Shown here: positions 7,709-16,581 of the stretch, in pieces
Layout of the letters: the number at the start of each line of letters is the position of its first letter
How positions within the stretch are numbered: position 1 is the stretch's first letter
NCBI GenBank assembly: GCA_026391855.1
Contig: JAPLDE010000018.1
Span: 489 to 56,663 of the forward strand
Source of the DNA: Bacteroidota bacterium
Lineage (GTDB): Bacteria > Bacteroidota > Bacteroidia > Bacteroidales > CAIXZF01
Direction of reading: 5' to 3'
DNA: 56,175 nt
Translations under genes and position numbers: made by a program
Notes under the pieces: model-generated
Database searches by the model: none
Told to the model about the DNA's origin: nothing
Seen by the model: only the letters and a program-made list of their open reading frames with translations

Positions 7709-9769
7709 ATGAAAAAAGCACTCCTTCTGGCCTTGCCGCTGTTTTTGCTGGCAACGTTATCCTGTAATGAATTTAAAAAACCCATGAATGGGAAAATGAC
7801 CATGTTTATTCAAAAAAGCACAATTGACAAGGTAATTCATTCATTAACAGACAAATACGGCGACGCTGCCCGGTTCAGGATCGAAAAAGGGATTAGCCAG
7901 GCGGCCTTTTTCTGGAGAAAAGAAGACGGAAAGGAAAGTGATTTTGAACAGTTCTGTTCAGCGTATTTTATTCCCACGGAAAGCGGTCAGGATTCTCTTT
8001 TTCAGCGGTTAATGACTGATTATGAGACTCTTTTCGGCAACCTGAACAAGATCAACCTCGAACTGAAGAAGCCTCTTCATCTTGACCAGGGCCCCATCCT
8101 TCCCATCGATCAGCTGATCGGTGCTTATGATCCTTATGCTCACCTGCAGGACGATTTCTACCAGAATAAAATTGCCTTTGTTGTCCTGCTGAATTTCCCG
8201 TTTTACTCTTTGAAGGAAAAGAACGAGCTGGGCCCGAACTGGACCCGCAAACAATGGGCATATGCCCGTATCGGTGACTTTTACCTTTCAAGAGTACCGG
8301 CCGGCCTGCAGCAAAAATATTCAAAAGCCACTACCGATGCTGACACCTACATCTCTGAATATAATATTTTCATGGGAAATCTCATTGATAAGACCGGGAA
8401 GACCTTTTTTCCGGCCGATATGAAGCTGATCAGCCACTGGGGCATACGCGACGAGCTCAAATCCCATTATGCCGACAAGACCGGCGGGCTGGAGAAACAA
8501 AAGCTGATCTACCAGGTGATGAAACGGATCATCGATCAGTCTATTCCCCAGGCCGTTATTAACAATAAAGACCTGAAATGGGATCCTTATGAGAATAAGG
8601 TCAGAAAGGGTAAGGGGGTTATGGAGGTTATGGAGGGAGAACCCAATACCCGCTATAAATATCTGCTTGAAAATTTCAGGGCTGCCAGTGCGATGGACGC
8701 CTATAATCCTTTCTATCCCACCTTTATCGACAGAGCATTTGAACAGGGAATGGAGATTCCCCAGTCTGAAGTGGAAAAGCTCTTTACCGAATTTTGTTCC
8801 TCGCCCCAGGTGAAAGAGGTAGCTGCCCTGATCACCAAGCGAATGGGGAGACCTCTTCAACCCTTCGATATCTGGTACGACGGATTCAAAGGCCGGAGCG
8901 CTATTCCCGAGGAGGAGCTGAACAAGATCGTGGGTGAAAAATACCCCACTCCCCAGGCTTTTGCCGCCGATTTTCCCAATATCCTTGTAAAACTCGGATT
9001 TTCAGATGAAAAAGCCCAATTCCTTGCCTCGAAAATTGAGATCGATCCGGCCAGGGGTTCAGGCCATGCCTGGGGAACCCAGATGAAAGCCGACAAATCG
9101 CATCTCCGGACCCGGATTCCTGCAACCGGGATGAACTACAAAGGATTTAACATCGCCATCCATGAATTCGGCCATAATGTAGAGCAAACCATCACCATGC
9201 AGGACGTTGACTACTATGCCATGACCGGTGTTCCTACCACTGCCTTCACCGAAGCCCTGGCTTTCATCTTCCAGAAACGCGACCTTGAGTTGCTTGGATT
9301 TACCAAGGAAGACCCCAATAAATTTAACCTGATGACGCTGGATAATTTCTGGGCCGCCTATGAGATCATGGGTGTTTCGCTGGTGGATATGAAAGTCTGG
9401 AAATGGATGTATGCCAACCCCAATACCTCTCCTGAGAAACTGAAAGAATACGTGATTACTGCCGCAAAGGAAGTCTGGAACCAATATTATGCCCCTGTTT
9501 TCGGCATGAAAGACGAGCCAATTCTGGCCGTTTATTCGCATATGATCGATAATCCCCTCTACCTTTCTTCTTATCCTGTAGGACATCTTATTGATTTCCA
9601 GATAGAAAAACAAATCCAGGGAAAAAGTTTTGCATCAGAAGTGGAGCGGATGTTTAAAGCAGGAAGGTTAACACCGGAAGTATGGATGAAACAGGCCGTC
9701 GGAGAACCTGTTTCTATTAAACCGATGCTGGAAGCAACGACTGTTGCGCTGAAGGCAGTTGATAAATAG
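7709..9769 (+). CDS. Lipoprotein zinc metallopeptidase (gluzincin, M3-like)
   Basis: A 686-aa protein with a lipoprotein signal (LFLLATLSCNEF, Cys around residue 19). The zinc site HEFGH is at residues 485-489, with a downstream candidate third ligand E515 in AFTEALAF (HEXXH-x25-E), a gluzincin arrangement most like M3 oligopeptidases. The preceding MNYKGFNIAI and the following NVEQTITMQDVDYY also fit. It would degrade peptides in the periplasm or at the outer membrane. The family assignment is approximate because the N-terminal 480 residues contain no domain I can name. It is flanked by a repeat upstream and converges with vapC, with only 43 nt between stops and no visible terminator. Confidence 0.75.
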   Translation: MKKALLLALPLFLLATLSCNEFKKPMNGKMTMFIQKSTIDKVIHSLTDKYGDAARFRIEKGISQAAFFWRKEDGKESDFEQFCSAYFIPTESGQDSLFQRLMTDYETLFGNLNKINLELKKPLHLDQGPILPIDQLIGAYDPYAHLQDDFYQNKIAFVVLLNFPFYSLKEKNELGPNWTRKQWAYARIGDFYLSRVPAGLQQKYSKATTDADTYISEYNIFMGNLIDKTGKTFFPADMKLISHWGIRDELKSHYADKTGGLEKQKLIYQVMKRIIDQSIPQAVINNKDLKWDPYENKVRKGKGVMEVMEGEPNTRYKYLLENFRAASAMDAYNPFYPTFIDRAFEQGMEIPQSEVEKLFTEFCSSPQVKEVAALITKRMGRPLQPFDIWYDGFKGRSAIPEEELNKIVGEKYPTPQAFAADFPNILVKLGFSDEKAQFLASKIEIDPARGSGHAWGTQMKADKSHLRTRIPATGMNYKGFNIAIHEFGHNVEQTITMQDVDYYAMTGVPTTAFTEALAFIFQKRDLELLGFTKEDPNKFNLMTLDNFWAAYEIMGVSLVDMKVWKWMYANPNTSPEKLKEYVITAAKEVWNQYYAPVFGMKDEPILAVYSHMIDNPLYLSSYPVGHLIDFQIEKQIQGKSFASEVERMFKAGRLTPEVWMKQAVGEPVSIKPMLEATTVALKAVDK

Positions 9770-9812
9770 CGTTTTCGATTCTTTAGAAAATTAACTAGAT
9801 TATTCCTGACAA

Positions 9813-10196
9813 TCACCAGATTGTCTGAATGTTATATTTCTTTATATTAACGTCTTTTGTTATTAGTACTAAATTGTCACTGAGACATTGTGCAATTAAT
9901 AGCCTGTCAAAGGGATCACGATGAATAAACTCTAAGGTTGACACAACGAGAGCATGCTCAGTTAATACCGGCAATATTTCAAACCCATTTTTCTCAATCA
10001 ATGTGAGCAAATGCATTATTCCATTTCTGATTTGAAGTTTATCTAAACTGATTTTAATTGCAATTTCCCAGATTGAAGCTATACTTACAAATTTAGAACT
10101 ACTTACATCTTCTATGGCCAGTTTTGCATGATCCGATATCCTTTCATCTCCAGTCAAAAACCAGATAATAGCATGAGTATCAAGAAGTAAGTCCAT
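9813..10196 (-). CDS. vapC: VapC-type PIN-domain toxin
   Basis: A 127-aa PIN-domain protein. The N-terminal MDLLLDTHAIIWFLTGD gives the first acidic residue (D6), IASIWEIAIK gives the conserved Glu, and FIHRDPFDRLLIAQ gives the later Asp residues of the Mg2+-dependent RNase site. PIN toxins of this type cleave RNA and are neutralised by a cognate antitoxin. The start ATG overlaps the stop of the upstream antitoxin gene by one nucleotide, the standard arrangement for coupled type II toxin-antitoxin pairs. All catalytic positions look intact, so the toxin should be active. Confidence 0.9.
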   Translation of the reverse strand: MDLLLDTHAIIWFLTGDERISDHAKLAIEDVSSSKFVSIASIWEIAIKISLDKLQIRNGIMHLLTLIEKNGFEILPVLTEHALVVSTLEFIHRDPFDRLLIAQCLSDNLVLITKDVNIKKYNIQTIW

Positions 10197-10399
10197 TACA
10201 TATATTCTTTAAAATCTTCAAGAGGCTCATCAAAATCCGGAGACATAACGATTTGTCCTTTGGCACAACCAAACTTTGGCTTTTTCTTACCGGATTCTTT
10301 TTTTCTTTTGCTCAATAAAAAATCAATAAAGTCATTTACCTCTGATTTAAGATCGGAAGGTAAAATGTTAATTTTTTTATATAGATGCGCGTATTCCAT
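10196..10399 (-). CDS. vapB: DUF2281 antitoxin of the VapBC pair
   Basis: A 67-aa protein matching DUF2281: an N-terminal helix with LYKKINILPSDLKSEVNDFIDFLLSKRKK, then a basic linker and an acidic tail FDEPLEDFKEYM that would wrap the PIN toxin. It precedes vapC with a 1-nt overlap. It likely binds its own promoter together with the toxin and represses the operon. No clear operator palindrome is seen in 10400-10450. A short CACACCAGTACACCAG repeat lies at about 10534-10550, before purN's stop. Confidence 0.85.
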   Translation of the reverse strand: MEYAHLYKKINILPSDLKSEVNDFIDFLLSKRKKESGKKKPKFGCAKGQIVMSPDFDEPLEDFKEYM

Positions 10400-10554
10400 T
10401 CTTCACTAAATTTTTTCAAGGTACAATTCTGGAAATTAACCGCAATAAGTGGAAGTTAATATTCAAATAACAAAAATAATAAAAAGTAACAGACTCCTCA
10501 AAGCTGATTTAATTTAACTGATAACTAACATTAGCACACCAGTACACCAGCAAA

Positions 10555-11130
10555 CTACCACACCTGATTATTAATGGTTTGCTCTATTATTAAAGGATAA
10601 TGCTGATATTCCAGTAAATGTATCCTGGCGGCAAGGGTTTCCGGAGTATCTCCTTCCATGACCGGGCATCGGGCCTGGAAAATTATATCTCCTTCATCGT
10701 AATGCTCATTTACATAGTGAATGCTGATCCCGCTTTCTGTTTCTCCTGCAGCGATCACGGCTTCATGAACATGATGACCATACATGCCTTTACCACCGTA
10801 TCCGGGTAATAATGCAGGATGTATGTTCACTATCCTGCCCGGGAAAGCCTTAACCAGTGAAGGGGGGACCAGGAGGAGGAAACCGGCCAGCACAATAAAA
10901 TCAACGTGAAACTGACGGAGTACTTCAAGAACCCTGTCTTCCTCCCTGAATTCCCCGGGTGTAAAAACGAAAGACGGGACTTTCAGGGAGGCTGCCCGCT
11001 GAAGAACAAAGGCATCAGCTTTGTTACTCAATACCAGGCAAATGGTAATTGAAGGATGGCCGGAAAAGTATTCGGTGATACGTTGGGCATTGGTACCTGA
11101 ACCGGAAGCGAAGATGGCGATATGGGTCAT
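10555..11130 (-). CDS. purN: Phosphoribosylglycinamide formyltransferase
   Basis: A 191-aa GART enzyme of purine synthesis, which transfers a formyl group from 10-formyl-THF to GAR. Key elements are the phosphate-binding FASGSGTNAQR (residues 7-17), the catalytic N102 and H104 in NIHPALLPGYGG, and D145 in NEHYDEGDIIF. Length is normal. It is transcribed divergently from acpP, the 169-nt gap serving both. No other purine gene is in the window. Confidence 0.93.
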   Translation of the reverse strand: MTHIAIFASGSGTNAQRITEYFSGHPSITICLVLSNKADAFVLQRAASLKVPSFVFTPGEFREEDRVLEVLRQFHVDFIVLAGFLLLVPPSLVKAFPGRIVNIHPALLPGYGGKGMYGHHVHEAVIAAGETESGISIHYVNEHYDEGDIIFQARCPVMEGDTPETLAARIHLLEYQHYPLIIEQTINNQVW

Positions 11131-11240
11131 GGTAAGGGATTGTAACCGGCTAAAGTATGAAAATTAGCTCTCTAACCGGTAGTTATCTTATTATTTATCA
11201 TAGGGTTAACAAGGTTAAACCAGTGATTTTCAACATTTTT

Positions 11241-11272
11241 TTTGGAGTTTGTTAATAAATGTTATTTCTTTG
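11241..11272 (+). promoter_or_regulatory. Bacteroidota-type promoter for acpP-fabF-rnc
   Basis: A TTTG at 11241-11244 is followed after 20 nt by TTTCTTTG at 11265-11272, which differs from TAnnTTTG only at the second base. The predicted start site is near 11279, leaving a leader of about 20 nt before the acpP ATG. The spacing is right for the Bacteroidota primary sigma factor. Confidence 0.5.
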
Positions 11273-11299
11273 CAGCCCAAAACCAAAAAAACAAAAAAC

Positions 11300-11536
11300 A
11301 TGTCAGACATTGCAGCAAGAGTAAAAGCTATCATAGTTGATAAGCTTGGTGTAGACGAGAACGAGGTAACACCGGAAGCCAGTTTCACCAATGATCTCGG
11401 CGCCGATTCCCTTGATACCGTCGAGCTGATCATGGAATTCGAAAAGGAATTCAACATTGCGATTCCGGATGATCAGGCCGAGAAAATCGGTACCGTAGGA
11501 GAAGCCGTCTCCTATATTGAAAACAATACAAAGTAA
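11300..11536 (+). CDS. acpP: Acyl carrier protein
   Basis: A 78-aa acidic helical protein with the phosphopantetheine attachment motif GADSLD (S37) and the helix [23 protein letters not shown]. It carries acyl intermediates in type II fatty acid synthesis. The ATG at 11300 follows a purine-rich leader (AACCAAAAAAACAAAAAACATG), which is typical of highly expressed Bacteroidota genes, and gives the conserved start [12 protein letters not shown]; a longer frame from 11249 would cover the promoter. It is followed by fabF (19-nt gap) and rnc, the conserved order in this phylum. Confidence 0.96.
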   Translation: MSDIAARVKAIIVDKLGVDENEVTPEASFTNDLGADSLDTVELIMEFEKEFNIAIPDDQAEKIGTVGEAVSYIENNTK

Positions 11537-11555
11537 AAGAAATCAACTCTGTTTA

Positions 11556-12812
11556 ATGCAGCTTAAGCGCGTTGTTGTTACAGGGCTTGGCGCCATCACA
11601 CCCATAGGTAACAGTGTTCCGGAATACTGGGACGGATTGCTGAAAGGAGTTAGTGGCGCCTCTCCGATCACAAGGTTTGACCCTTCCAAGTTTAAGACTC
11701 AGTTTGCCTGTGATGTAAAAGGATTTGATCCTTTACAGCATTTCGACCGGAAGGAGGTCAGAAAATTTGACCTGTATGCCTTGTTTGGGTTGGTTTGTGC
11801 TCATGAGGCCTTTCTGAATTCGGGTCTGGACCTGGAAAAAATTGACCTGGAAAGGGCCGGGGTGATCTGGGCATCAGGAATTGGCGGTTTATCTACCTTT
11901 TACGAGGAAGTGGCTGCCTTTGTTGCCGGAGACGGAACTCCGCGTTTCAATCCCTTCTTTATTCCCAAGATGATCGCTGATATTACAGCAGGGCACATCT
12001 CTATCCGTTATGGGTTCAGAGGACCAAACTTTGCTACTGTATCAGCCTGTGCATCTTCAGCCAACTCATTGGTGGATGCTTTCAACTATATCCGTTTGGG
12101 TAAAGCTGAAGTGTTTATTACAGGAGGATCTGAAGCAGCACTTACTCAACCGGGAATAGGAGGGTTTAATGCGCTCCATGCCTTATCCACCAGGAATGAC
12201 GATTACGCCACCGCATCAAGGCCTTACGACAAAGACCGTGATGGTTTTGTATTAGGAGAAGGCGGCGGAGCGCTGATCCTTGAAGAACTTGAACATGCAT
12301 TGGCCAGAGGTGCCAACATTTACGCCGAAGTGGCAGGCGGCGGCCTTTCTGCCGACGCTTACCACATGACGGCTCCCCATCCCGAAGGCATCGGAGCCAT
12401 AAAATCGATGAGAGATGCCATCATTGATGCAGAGATGAAACCGGAGGATGTTGACCATATCAATACCCATGGTACTTCTACCCCCCTGGGTGATGTTGTC
12501 GAACCAAAGGCCATTCTCTCCCTGTTTGGTGAACACGCTTACAAAATTGCTATTAACTCTACCAAATCCATGACCGGCCACCTGCTCGGTGCCGCCGGCG
12601 CTATTGAATCTATTGCTACTGTTCTGGCCATTCACCACAATATTGTCCCTCCTACAATCAATCACTTTACTGATGATCCTGAGATAGACAATAATCTGGA
12701 TTTCACCTTCAATAAAGCCAAACCCCGGGAAATAAATGTTGCGATGAGTAATACTTTCGGATTTGGTGGTCATAACGTCACGGTGGTCTTTAAGAAATTT
12801 TCAGGGAAGTAA
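11556..12812 (+). CDS. fabF: 3-oxoacyl-[acyl-carrier-protein] synthase II
   Basis: A 418-aa condensing enzyme that elongates acyl-ACP with malonyl-ACP. The catalytic triad is present: C165 in VSACASSAN, a His in INTHGTSTPLGD and a second His in KSMTGHLLGAAG. The glycine-rich C-terminal NTFGFGGHN is also typical. ATG 11556 (MQLKRVVVTGLGAITPIG) gives the usual N-terminus. It sits between acpP and rnc, and the rnc reading frame begins immediately after the fabF stop. Confidence 0.96.
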   Translation: MQLKRVVVTGLGAITPIGNSVPEYWDGLLKGVSGASPITRFDPSKFKTQFACDVKGFDPLQHFDRKEVRKFDLYALFGLVCAHEAFLNSGLDLEKIDLERAGVIWASGIGGLSTFYEEVAAFVAGDGTPRFNPFFIPKMIADITAGHISIRYGFRGPNFATVSACASSANSLVDAFNYIRLGKAEVFITGGSEAALTQPGIGGFNALHALSTRNDDYATASRPYDKDRDGFVLGEGGGALILEELEHALARGANIYAEVAGGGLSADAYHMTAPHPEGIGAIKSMRDAIIDAEMKPEDVDHINTHGTSTPLGDVVEPKAILSLFGEHAYKIAINSTKSMTGHLLGAAGAIESIATVLAIHHNIVPPTINHFTDDPEIDNNLDFTFNKAKPREINVAMSNTFGFGGHNVTVVFKKFSGK

Positions 12813-13492
12813 TTGAACCTTCATCTCTTACGGTCAAAAATCAAACATTCATCTCAGGATAAAAATCTCATTTTATCCATTAAATATATTTTCGGTTTCT
12901 CTCCGGGTAATATTTTCCTGTATAAACTGGCTTTCCGCCATAAGTCGGCCGCGGCGATGCGATACTGTCGGCGGTGGTTGCCGATTATCTCTTTAAGATC
13001 TTCCCGCTGAAAGATGAAGGCTTCCTTACGGAAATGCGCTCAAAGATGGTCAGCCGGGTGCAACTGAACAAGCTTTCCCTGAAACTCGGACTGGATAAGT
13101 TCATCGAATCTCAGCAGGATTACTCCGGACCCAACAAATCGATGATGGGTGATGCCTTTGAGGCGTTTATCGGCGCCTTGTATATTGATAAGGGCTATAA
13201 TTTCACCAAGGATGTTATCGTCAACAACATCATTGCCCACCATTTTGACATGGATGAGCTTGAAACCACAGAGACCAACTATAAAAGCAAGATCCTGGAA
13301 TGGTCGCAAAAAGAAAAGATCCCGGTGGAATTTGTTGTTATTTCTGAGACCGGGAGCAGTCATAAAAAGCAATATATTGTTGAAGTTCAGGTAGATAACC
13401 AGGGTATTGCCAAAGGAGTGGATTATTCGATAAAAGGGGCTGAGCAATTTGCCGCCGAGAAGGCTTTCGATATCCTTCAACTGAACCGTTAG
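12813..13492 (+). pseudogene. rnc: Ribonuclease III, frame-disrupted by an internal deletion
   Basis: The frame starts at TTG 12813, directly after the fabF stop, and encodes FGFSPGNIFLYKLAFRHKSAA. The homology then continues in another frame with GDAILSAVVADYLFKIFP, MRSKMVSR, GDAFEAFIGALYIDKGY and a C-terminal dsRNA-binding domain ending at 13492. Between RHKSAA and GDA, about 16-18 residues expected from the family are missing, including most of the catalytic NERLEFLGDA signature. The loss must be 3n+1 nt (for example 49, 52 or 55) and lies at about 12948-12955 (GCCGCGGCG). As written, no active RNase III can be made: the first frame ends at 13010. rnc normally processes rRNA and dsRNA, so assembly error is a serious alternative. 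Confidence 0.85.
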
Positions 13493-13569
13493 CCATTGCT
13501 GAAAGAAAGTTAATTTTTCCTTCAATCTTATTTTGCCTTATCTTTATAGGTGATTAAGCTTTGCATACC

Positions 13570-14052
13570 ATGGCAAGGAAGGTATTACAGGACTTAGACG
13601 AAGACCCGGAATTTCAGATAGTAGGTATTGCAGCACCATTGCGGGATTTCCGGCTGGCTTACTACCTGAACAAAGATCTTTACCTGAAGCTGACCAGGCT
13701 CGATGAGCTGGAAGTCAGGTTTGCCGGACAGGAAACACCGGCCAGGTTTTCATTTTACCAATGCAGCGATAAAGACAGTGAACTGTATTTTTACCTGATC
13801 TCCAACAAGAATTCACAGGGAATACTGGTTCCCGAACAATGGCAGTCAGATTTTTTCCTGGTCATCAAAGGTCCTTTTTCCCAGGAATCCCTCTATCGTT
13901 TTTTAAAATCTATCAGGCAGATAAACAATGTGTTAGCTGCATTTTCTATCAATCTGAAACGCAATAAAAAACTGGATAATTTCCTCAGCGAGATTGAATT
14001 ACACACCGTTTCAATCAACAAGAAAAGCAGGATCAAAAAGCCCGGAACCTAG
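13570..14052 (+). CDS. IPExxxVDY-family protein
   Basis: A 160-aa cytoplasmic protein. The central VPEQWQSDFFLVIKG is a variant of the motif that names the family (IPExxxVDYFLVI). This Bacteroidota-specific family is of unknown function, and it is usually found next to the acpP-fabF-rnc cluster, as here. ATG 13570 was chosen over a TTG at 13561. The C-terminus is basic (KKSRIKKPGT). The stop codon shares the palindrome CTAG with the stop of the convergent alcohol dehydrogenase, so the two coding regions overlap by 4 nt. Confidence 0.82.
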   Translation: MARKVLQDLDEDPEFQIVGIAAPLRDFRLAYYLNKDLYLKLTRLDELEVRFAGQETPARFSFYQCSDKDSELYFYLISNKNSQGILVPEQWQSDFFLVIKGPFSQESLYRFLKSIRQINNVLAAFSINLKRNKKLDNFLSEIELHTVSINKKSRIKKPGT

Positions 14053-15188
14053 GCCATAAACGACACCAGTCTGGGGTAATCTTCTTCGGTCAGCCTGATG
14101 TTGGCTCCGTTCACTTTACTTTTTATCATCTGATCGATGATCTGCTGGTGGTGGTTGGTAGTGAGTTTTATTTCCTTCAGACGAACCGGTGATTCCAGCT
14201 TTTTAAACAGGGCTTCCAGTTTTTCTATGGTTTTATCGATAGAATCTGTGTTAAAGAGGTTCTTCCCCAGCAGCTGAATTCTTTCGGGAATCTGATCTTT
14301 CACGAGTTTAAGCCAGGCCGGATAGGCGATGGAGAGGGTGGCTCCATGTGGTGTATCATACAATACAGATATTACATGGCCGATGCTGTGAACACCCCAT
14401 TCACCGGAGACACGTCCATTGATGGTAATTCCGTTCAGGGCGAGGGTGGCAGCATACATGATCCTGGCTCTCAGGTCATAATCCCGGAGATTTTTCAGCA
14501 GATCCGGGCCATATTCCATGGCTTCTTTGATAACGGAGAAAACGATCTTGTCTGAAAGGGAGGCATCTCCCTTACCAAAATAACTTTCCAGGGCATGGGC
14601 TATAAGGTCAACTACGCCATAAGCAGTGTAATTCTTTGGGACTGAGAAAGTATTGGAAGGATCAAGAAAGGAATGCCTGGGATACATCAGGGGATTTCCG
14701 AAGCCCTGTTTGTTTTTCGACCGGACATTCTGCAATACTGCGAAAGGATTCATTTCGGTGCCGGTGGCTGCCAGGGTGAGCACAGCCATCACCGGAATGG
14801 CCGATGTTGGTTTGGCTTTCTGTGCAAAAAAATCCCAGGCCGACTGATAGGCCGGAATGGTTATGGAAATAACTTTAGCTGAATCGATCACGCTTCCTCC
14901 GCCTACCGCAACAATCACATCAATGGCCTTTGCCCTGCCTAATGCTGCAGCGGCATCCACATCTTCAACAACCGGATTCGGCTTTATCCCACTGTATTCG
15001 TAGACTTCAGCCTTCACTTTTGTCAACTGTTGTAAGATCTGCTGATATAATCCGGTCTGTTTTACAGAACCTTTGCCATATACCAGCAGCACCCTTTTTC
15101 CGTATTTAGCCACCGTGTTTCCCAGTTCGTTCACTACATCCCTGCCAAAATGCAATACGGTTGGATTATGTACAATGAAATTTTCCAT
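14049..15188 (-). CDS. Iron-containing alcohol dehydrogenase (NAD(P)H-dependent, YqhD/BdhA-like)
   Basis: A 379-aa group III alcohol dehydrogenase. Visible are the nucleotide-binding GGGSVIDSAK, the TLAATGTEMN substrate-site segment and metal ligands in YGVVDLIAHALE (Asp and His), GVHSIGHVIS and DTPHGATLS (two further His). This family reduces aldehydes such as butanal or glyoxal-derived compounds. ATG 15188 was preferred; a GTG at 15191 would add one residue. It is the last gene of a minus-strand run, separated from mnmA by about 100 nt that contain no evident structured element. Confidence 0.9.
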   Translation of the reverse strand: MENFIVHNPTVLHFGRDVVNELGNTVAKYGKRVLLVYGKGSVKQTGLYQQILQQLTKVKAEVYEYSGIKPNPVVEDVDAAAALGRAKAIDVIVAVGGGSVIDSAKVISITIPAYQSAWDFFAQKAKPTSAIPVMAVLTLAATGTEMNPFAVLQNVRSKNKQGFGNPLMYPRHSFLDPSNTFSVPKNYTAYGVVDLIAHALESYFGKGDASLSDKIVFSVIKEAMEYGPDLLKNLRDYDLRARIMYAATLALNGITINGRVSGEWGVHSIGHVISVLYDTPHGATLSIAYPAWLKLVKDQIPERIQLLGKNLFNTDSIDKTIEKLEALFKKLESPVRLKEIKLTTNHHQQIIDQMIKSKVNGANIRLTEEDYPRLVSFMA

Positions 15189-15287
15189 CACCTGAAAAAT
15201 TAATTTATGAGTACGAAACTAAGAAAAAAAATTGAACCCCAATGTTAAGTGGGCTGCAATTAATATCAACTATCAATAATAATGAAG

Positions 15288-16370
15288 CTAAGCGTTGTTT
15301 TCCTCCGAGATCATGCCGCTTCCCAGACAGCGGTTTCCCTCCTTATCGTAAATGACCCCGAATTGTCCGGGAGCAACCCCGTGAACGCTGGTTTCCGAAT
15401 GTATTTTAACAAGACCTCCTTCCAGCGAAAGGAAACCCCGGGTGAATTCCGGAGTATGCCTTATTTTGAAACTGATCTCTCCCTGAAGGAAGATGTCGTC
15501 TCCCAGTGGGTTATCAGTAATAAACTGAAAATGGGTCAGATAGATATCCTGACGGTATACCGGTAAGGGGTCGTATCCGTTAGACACATATATAACGTTT
15601 TCAGGTATATTTTTCTTCACCACTATCCAGGGTCCGCCGCTTAAACCTGTTCCTTTTCGCTGCCCGATGGTATGGAACCAGAAACCCCTGTGGGTTCCCA
15701 GTATCTTCCCTGTTTCAAGTTCAACGATCTTCCCTTCCTTTTCCCCAACATATCTTTTGATAAATGATGAATAGTTGATTTTTCCCAGAAAACATATCCC
15801 CTGACTGTCGGGCCTTGTAGCACTGGGAAGGGCTGCGTCAACCGCTATTTTCCTTACTTCCGGTTTTAACAGTCCGGCCAGTGGAAATCTGAGCTTCGAC
15901 AGCTGGTGACGGTCGATCTGACCCAGGAAATAAGTCTGGTCTTTTCGTTTATCCTTACAGGTTTTCAGGAATAAACTCCCGCCTTCTCTTTCGACATCGG
16001 CATAATGACCTGTGCTGATGAATTCGAAGTCCTTTCCGTACTTATCATCAAAGCTGCCAAATTTGATGAGCTTGTTGCACATCACATCAGGGTTGGGTGT
16101 GAGACCGTTTTTTACCGATTGAATGGTATAGTCAACCACCCTTTCCCAATATTCCTCCTGAAGGGAGACGATATCCAGTTTCAGACCATATTTATGGGCC
16201 AGGAAGGTAACGATCTCAATATCCTCTTCCGACGGGCAGGAAACAAATCCCGGTTCATCCTCCAACCCTATTTTTATATAGAACAAGTGAGGATCAAGTC
16301 CTTCTTCCTTCAGTAAATGAACAGTAACGGAACTATCGACACCTCCTGAAACCAATGCGGCTATTTTCAT
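15288..16370 (-). CDS. mnmA: tRNA-specific 2-thiouridylase
   Basis: A 360-aa enzyme that makes 2-thiouridine at the wobble position U34 of tRNA-Lys, -Glu and -Gln. The PP-loop VSGGVDSS is at residues 7-14; the two catalytic cysteines are C98 (DVMCNKLIKFG) and C193 (GICFLG); RPDSQG and the beta-barrel C-terminus are also present. A TAATTTTG box at 16382..16375 lies only 5 nt before the ATG, so transcription might start almost at the start codon. mnmG, which acts on the same wobble uridine, is also in this window at 42.4 kb. Confidence 0.94.
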   Translation of the reverse strand: MKIAALVSGGVDSSVTVHLLKEEGLDPHLFYIKIGLEDEPGFVSCPSEEDIEIVTFLAHKYGLKLDIVSLQEEYWERVVDYTIQSVKNGLTPNPDVMCNKLIKFGSFDDKYGKDFEFISTGHYADVEREGGSLFLKTCKDKRKDQTYFLGQIDRHQLSKLRFPLAGLLKPEVRKIAVDAALPSATRPDSQGICFLGKINYSSFIKRYVGEKEGKIVELETGKILGTHRGFWFHTIGQRKGTGLSGGPWIVVKKNIPENVIYVSNGYDPLPVYRQDIYLTHFQFITDNPLGDDIFLQGEISFKIRHTPEFTRGFLSLEGGLVKIHSETSVHGVAPGQFGVIYDKEGNRCLGSGMISEENNA

Positions 16371-16406
16371 GCTGCAAAATTACAGGAAAAGTTGTTCCGG
16401 TCGGCA

Positions 16407-16580
16407 GTAGGGACATGCTACAGCATGTCCAAATCTTAACGGTACGATGCAGTTGGCAGTTGGCAGTTGGCAGTTGGCAGTTGGCAGTCCGCAGTTGGCA
16501 GTTGGCAGTTGGCAGTTGGCAGTTGGCAGTCGGCAGTTGGCAGTCGGCAGTTGGCAGTCGGCAGTTGGCAGTTGGCAGTC
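16407..16580. repeat. Composite repeat: palindromic hairpin plus GCAGTTG heptamer array
   Basis: A hairpin GGACATGCT-AC-AGCATGTCC at 16411-16430, preceded by GTAG, is followed by a tandem array from 16449 to 16580. The array is made of about 19 units of the 7-mer GCAGTTG, with variants GCAGTCG and GCAGTCC. The array abuts the stop codon of the MORN-like gene (16582). The same two components, hairpin and heptamers, occur in the 4374-4517 repeat. The 7-nt period is read through all three frames, so the ORFs in it are artefacts. Confidence 0.9.
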
Positions 16581-16581
16581 G

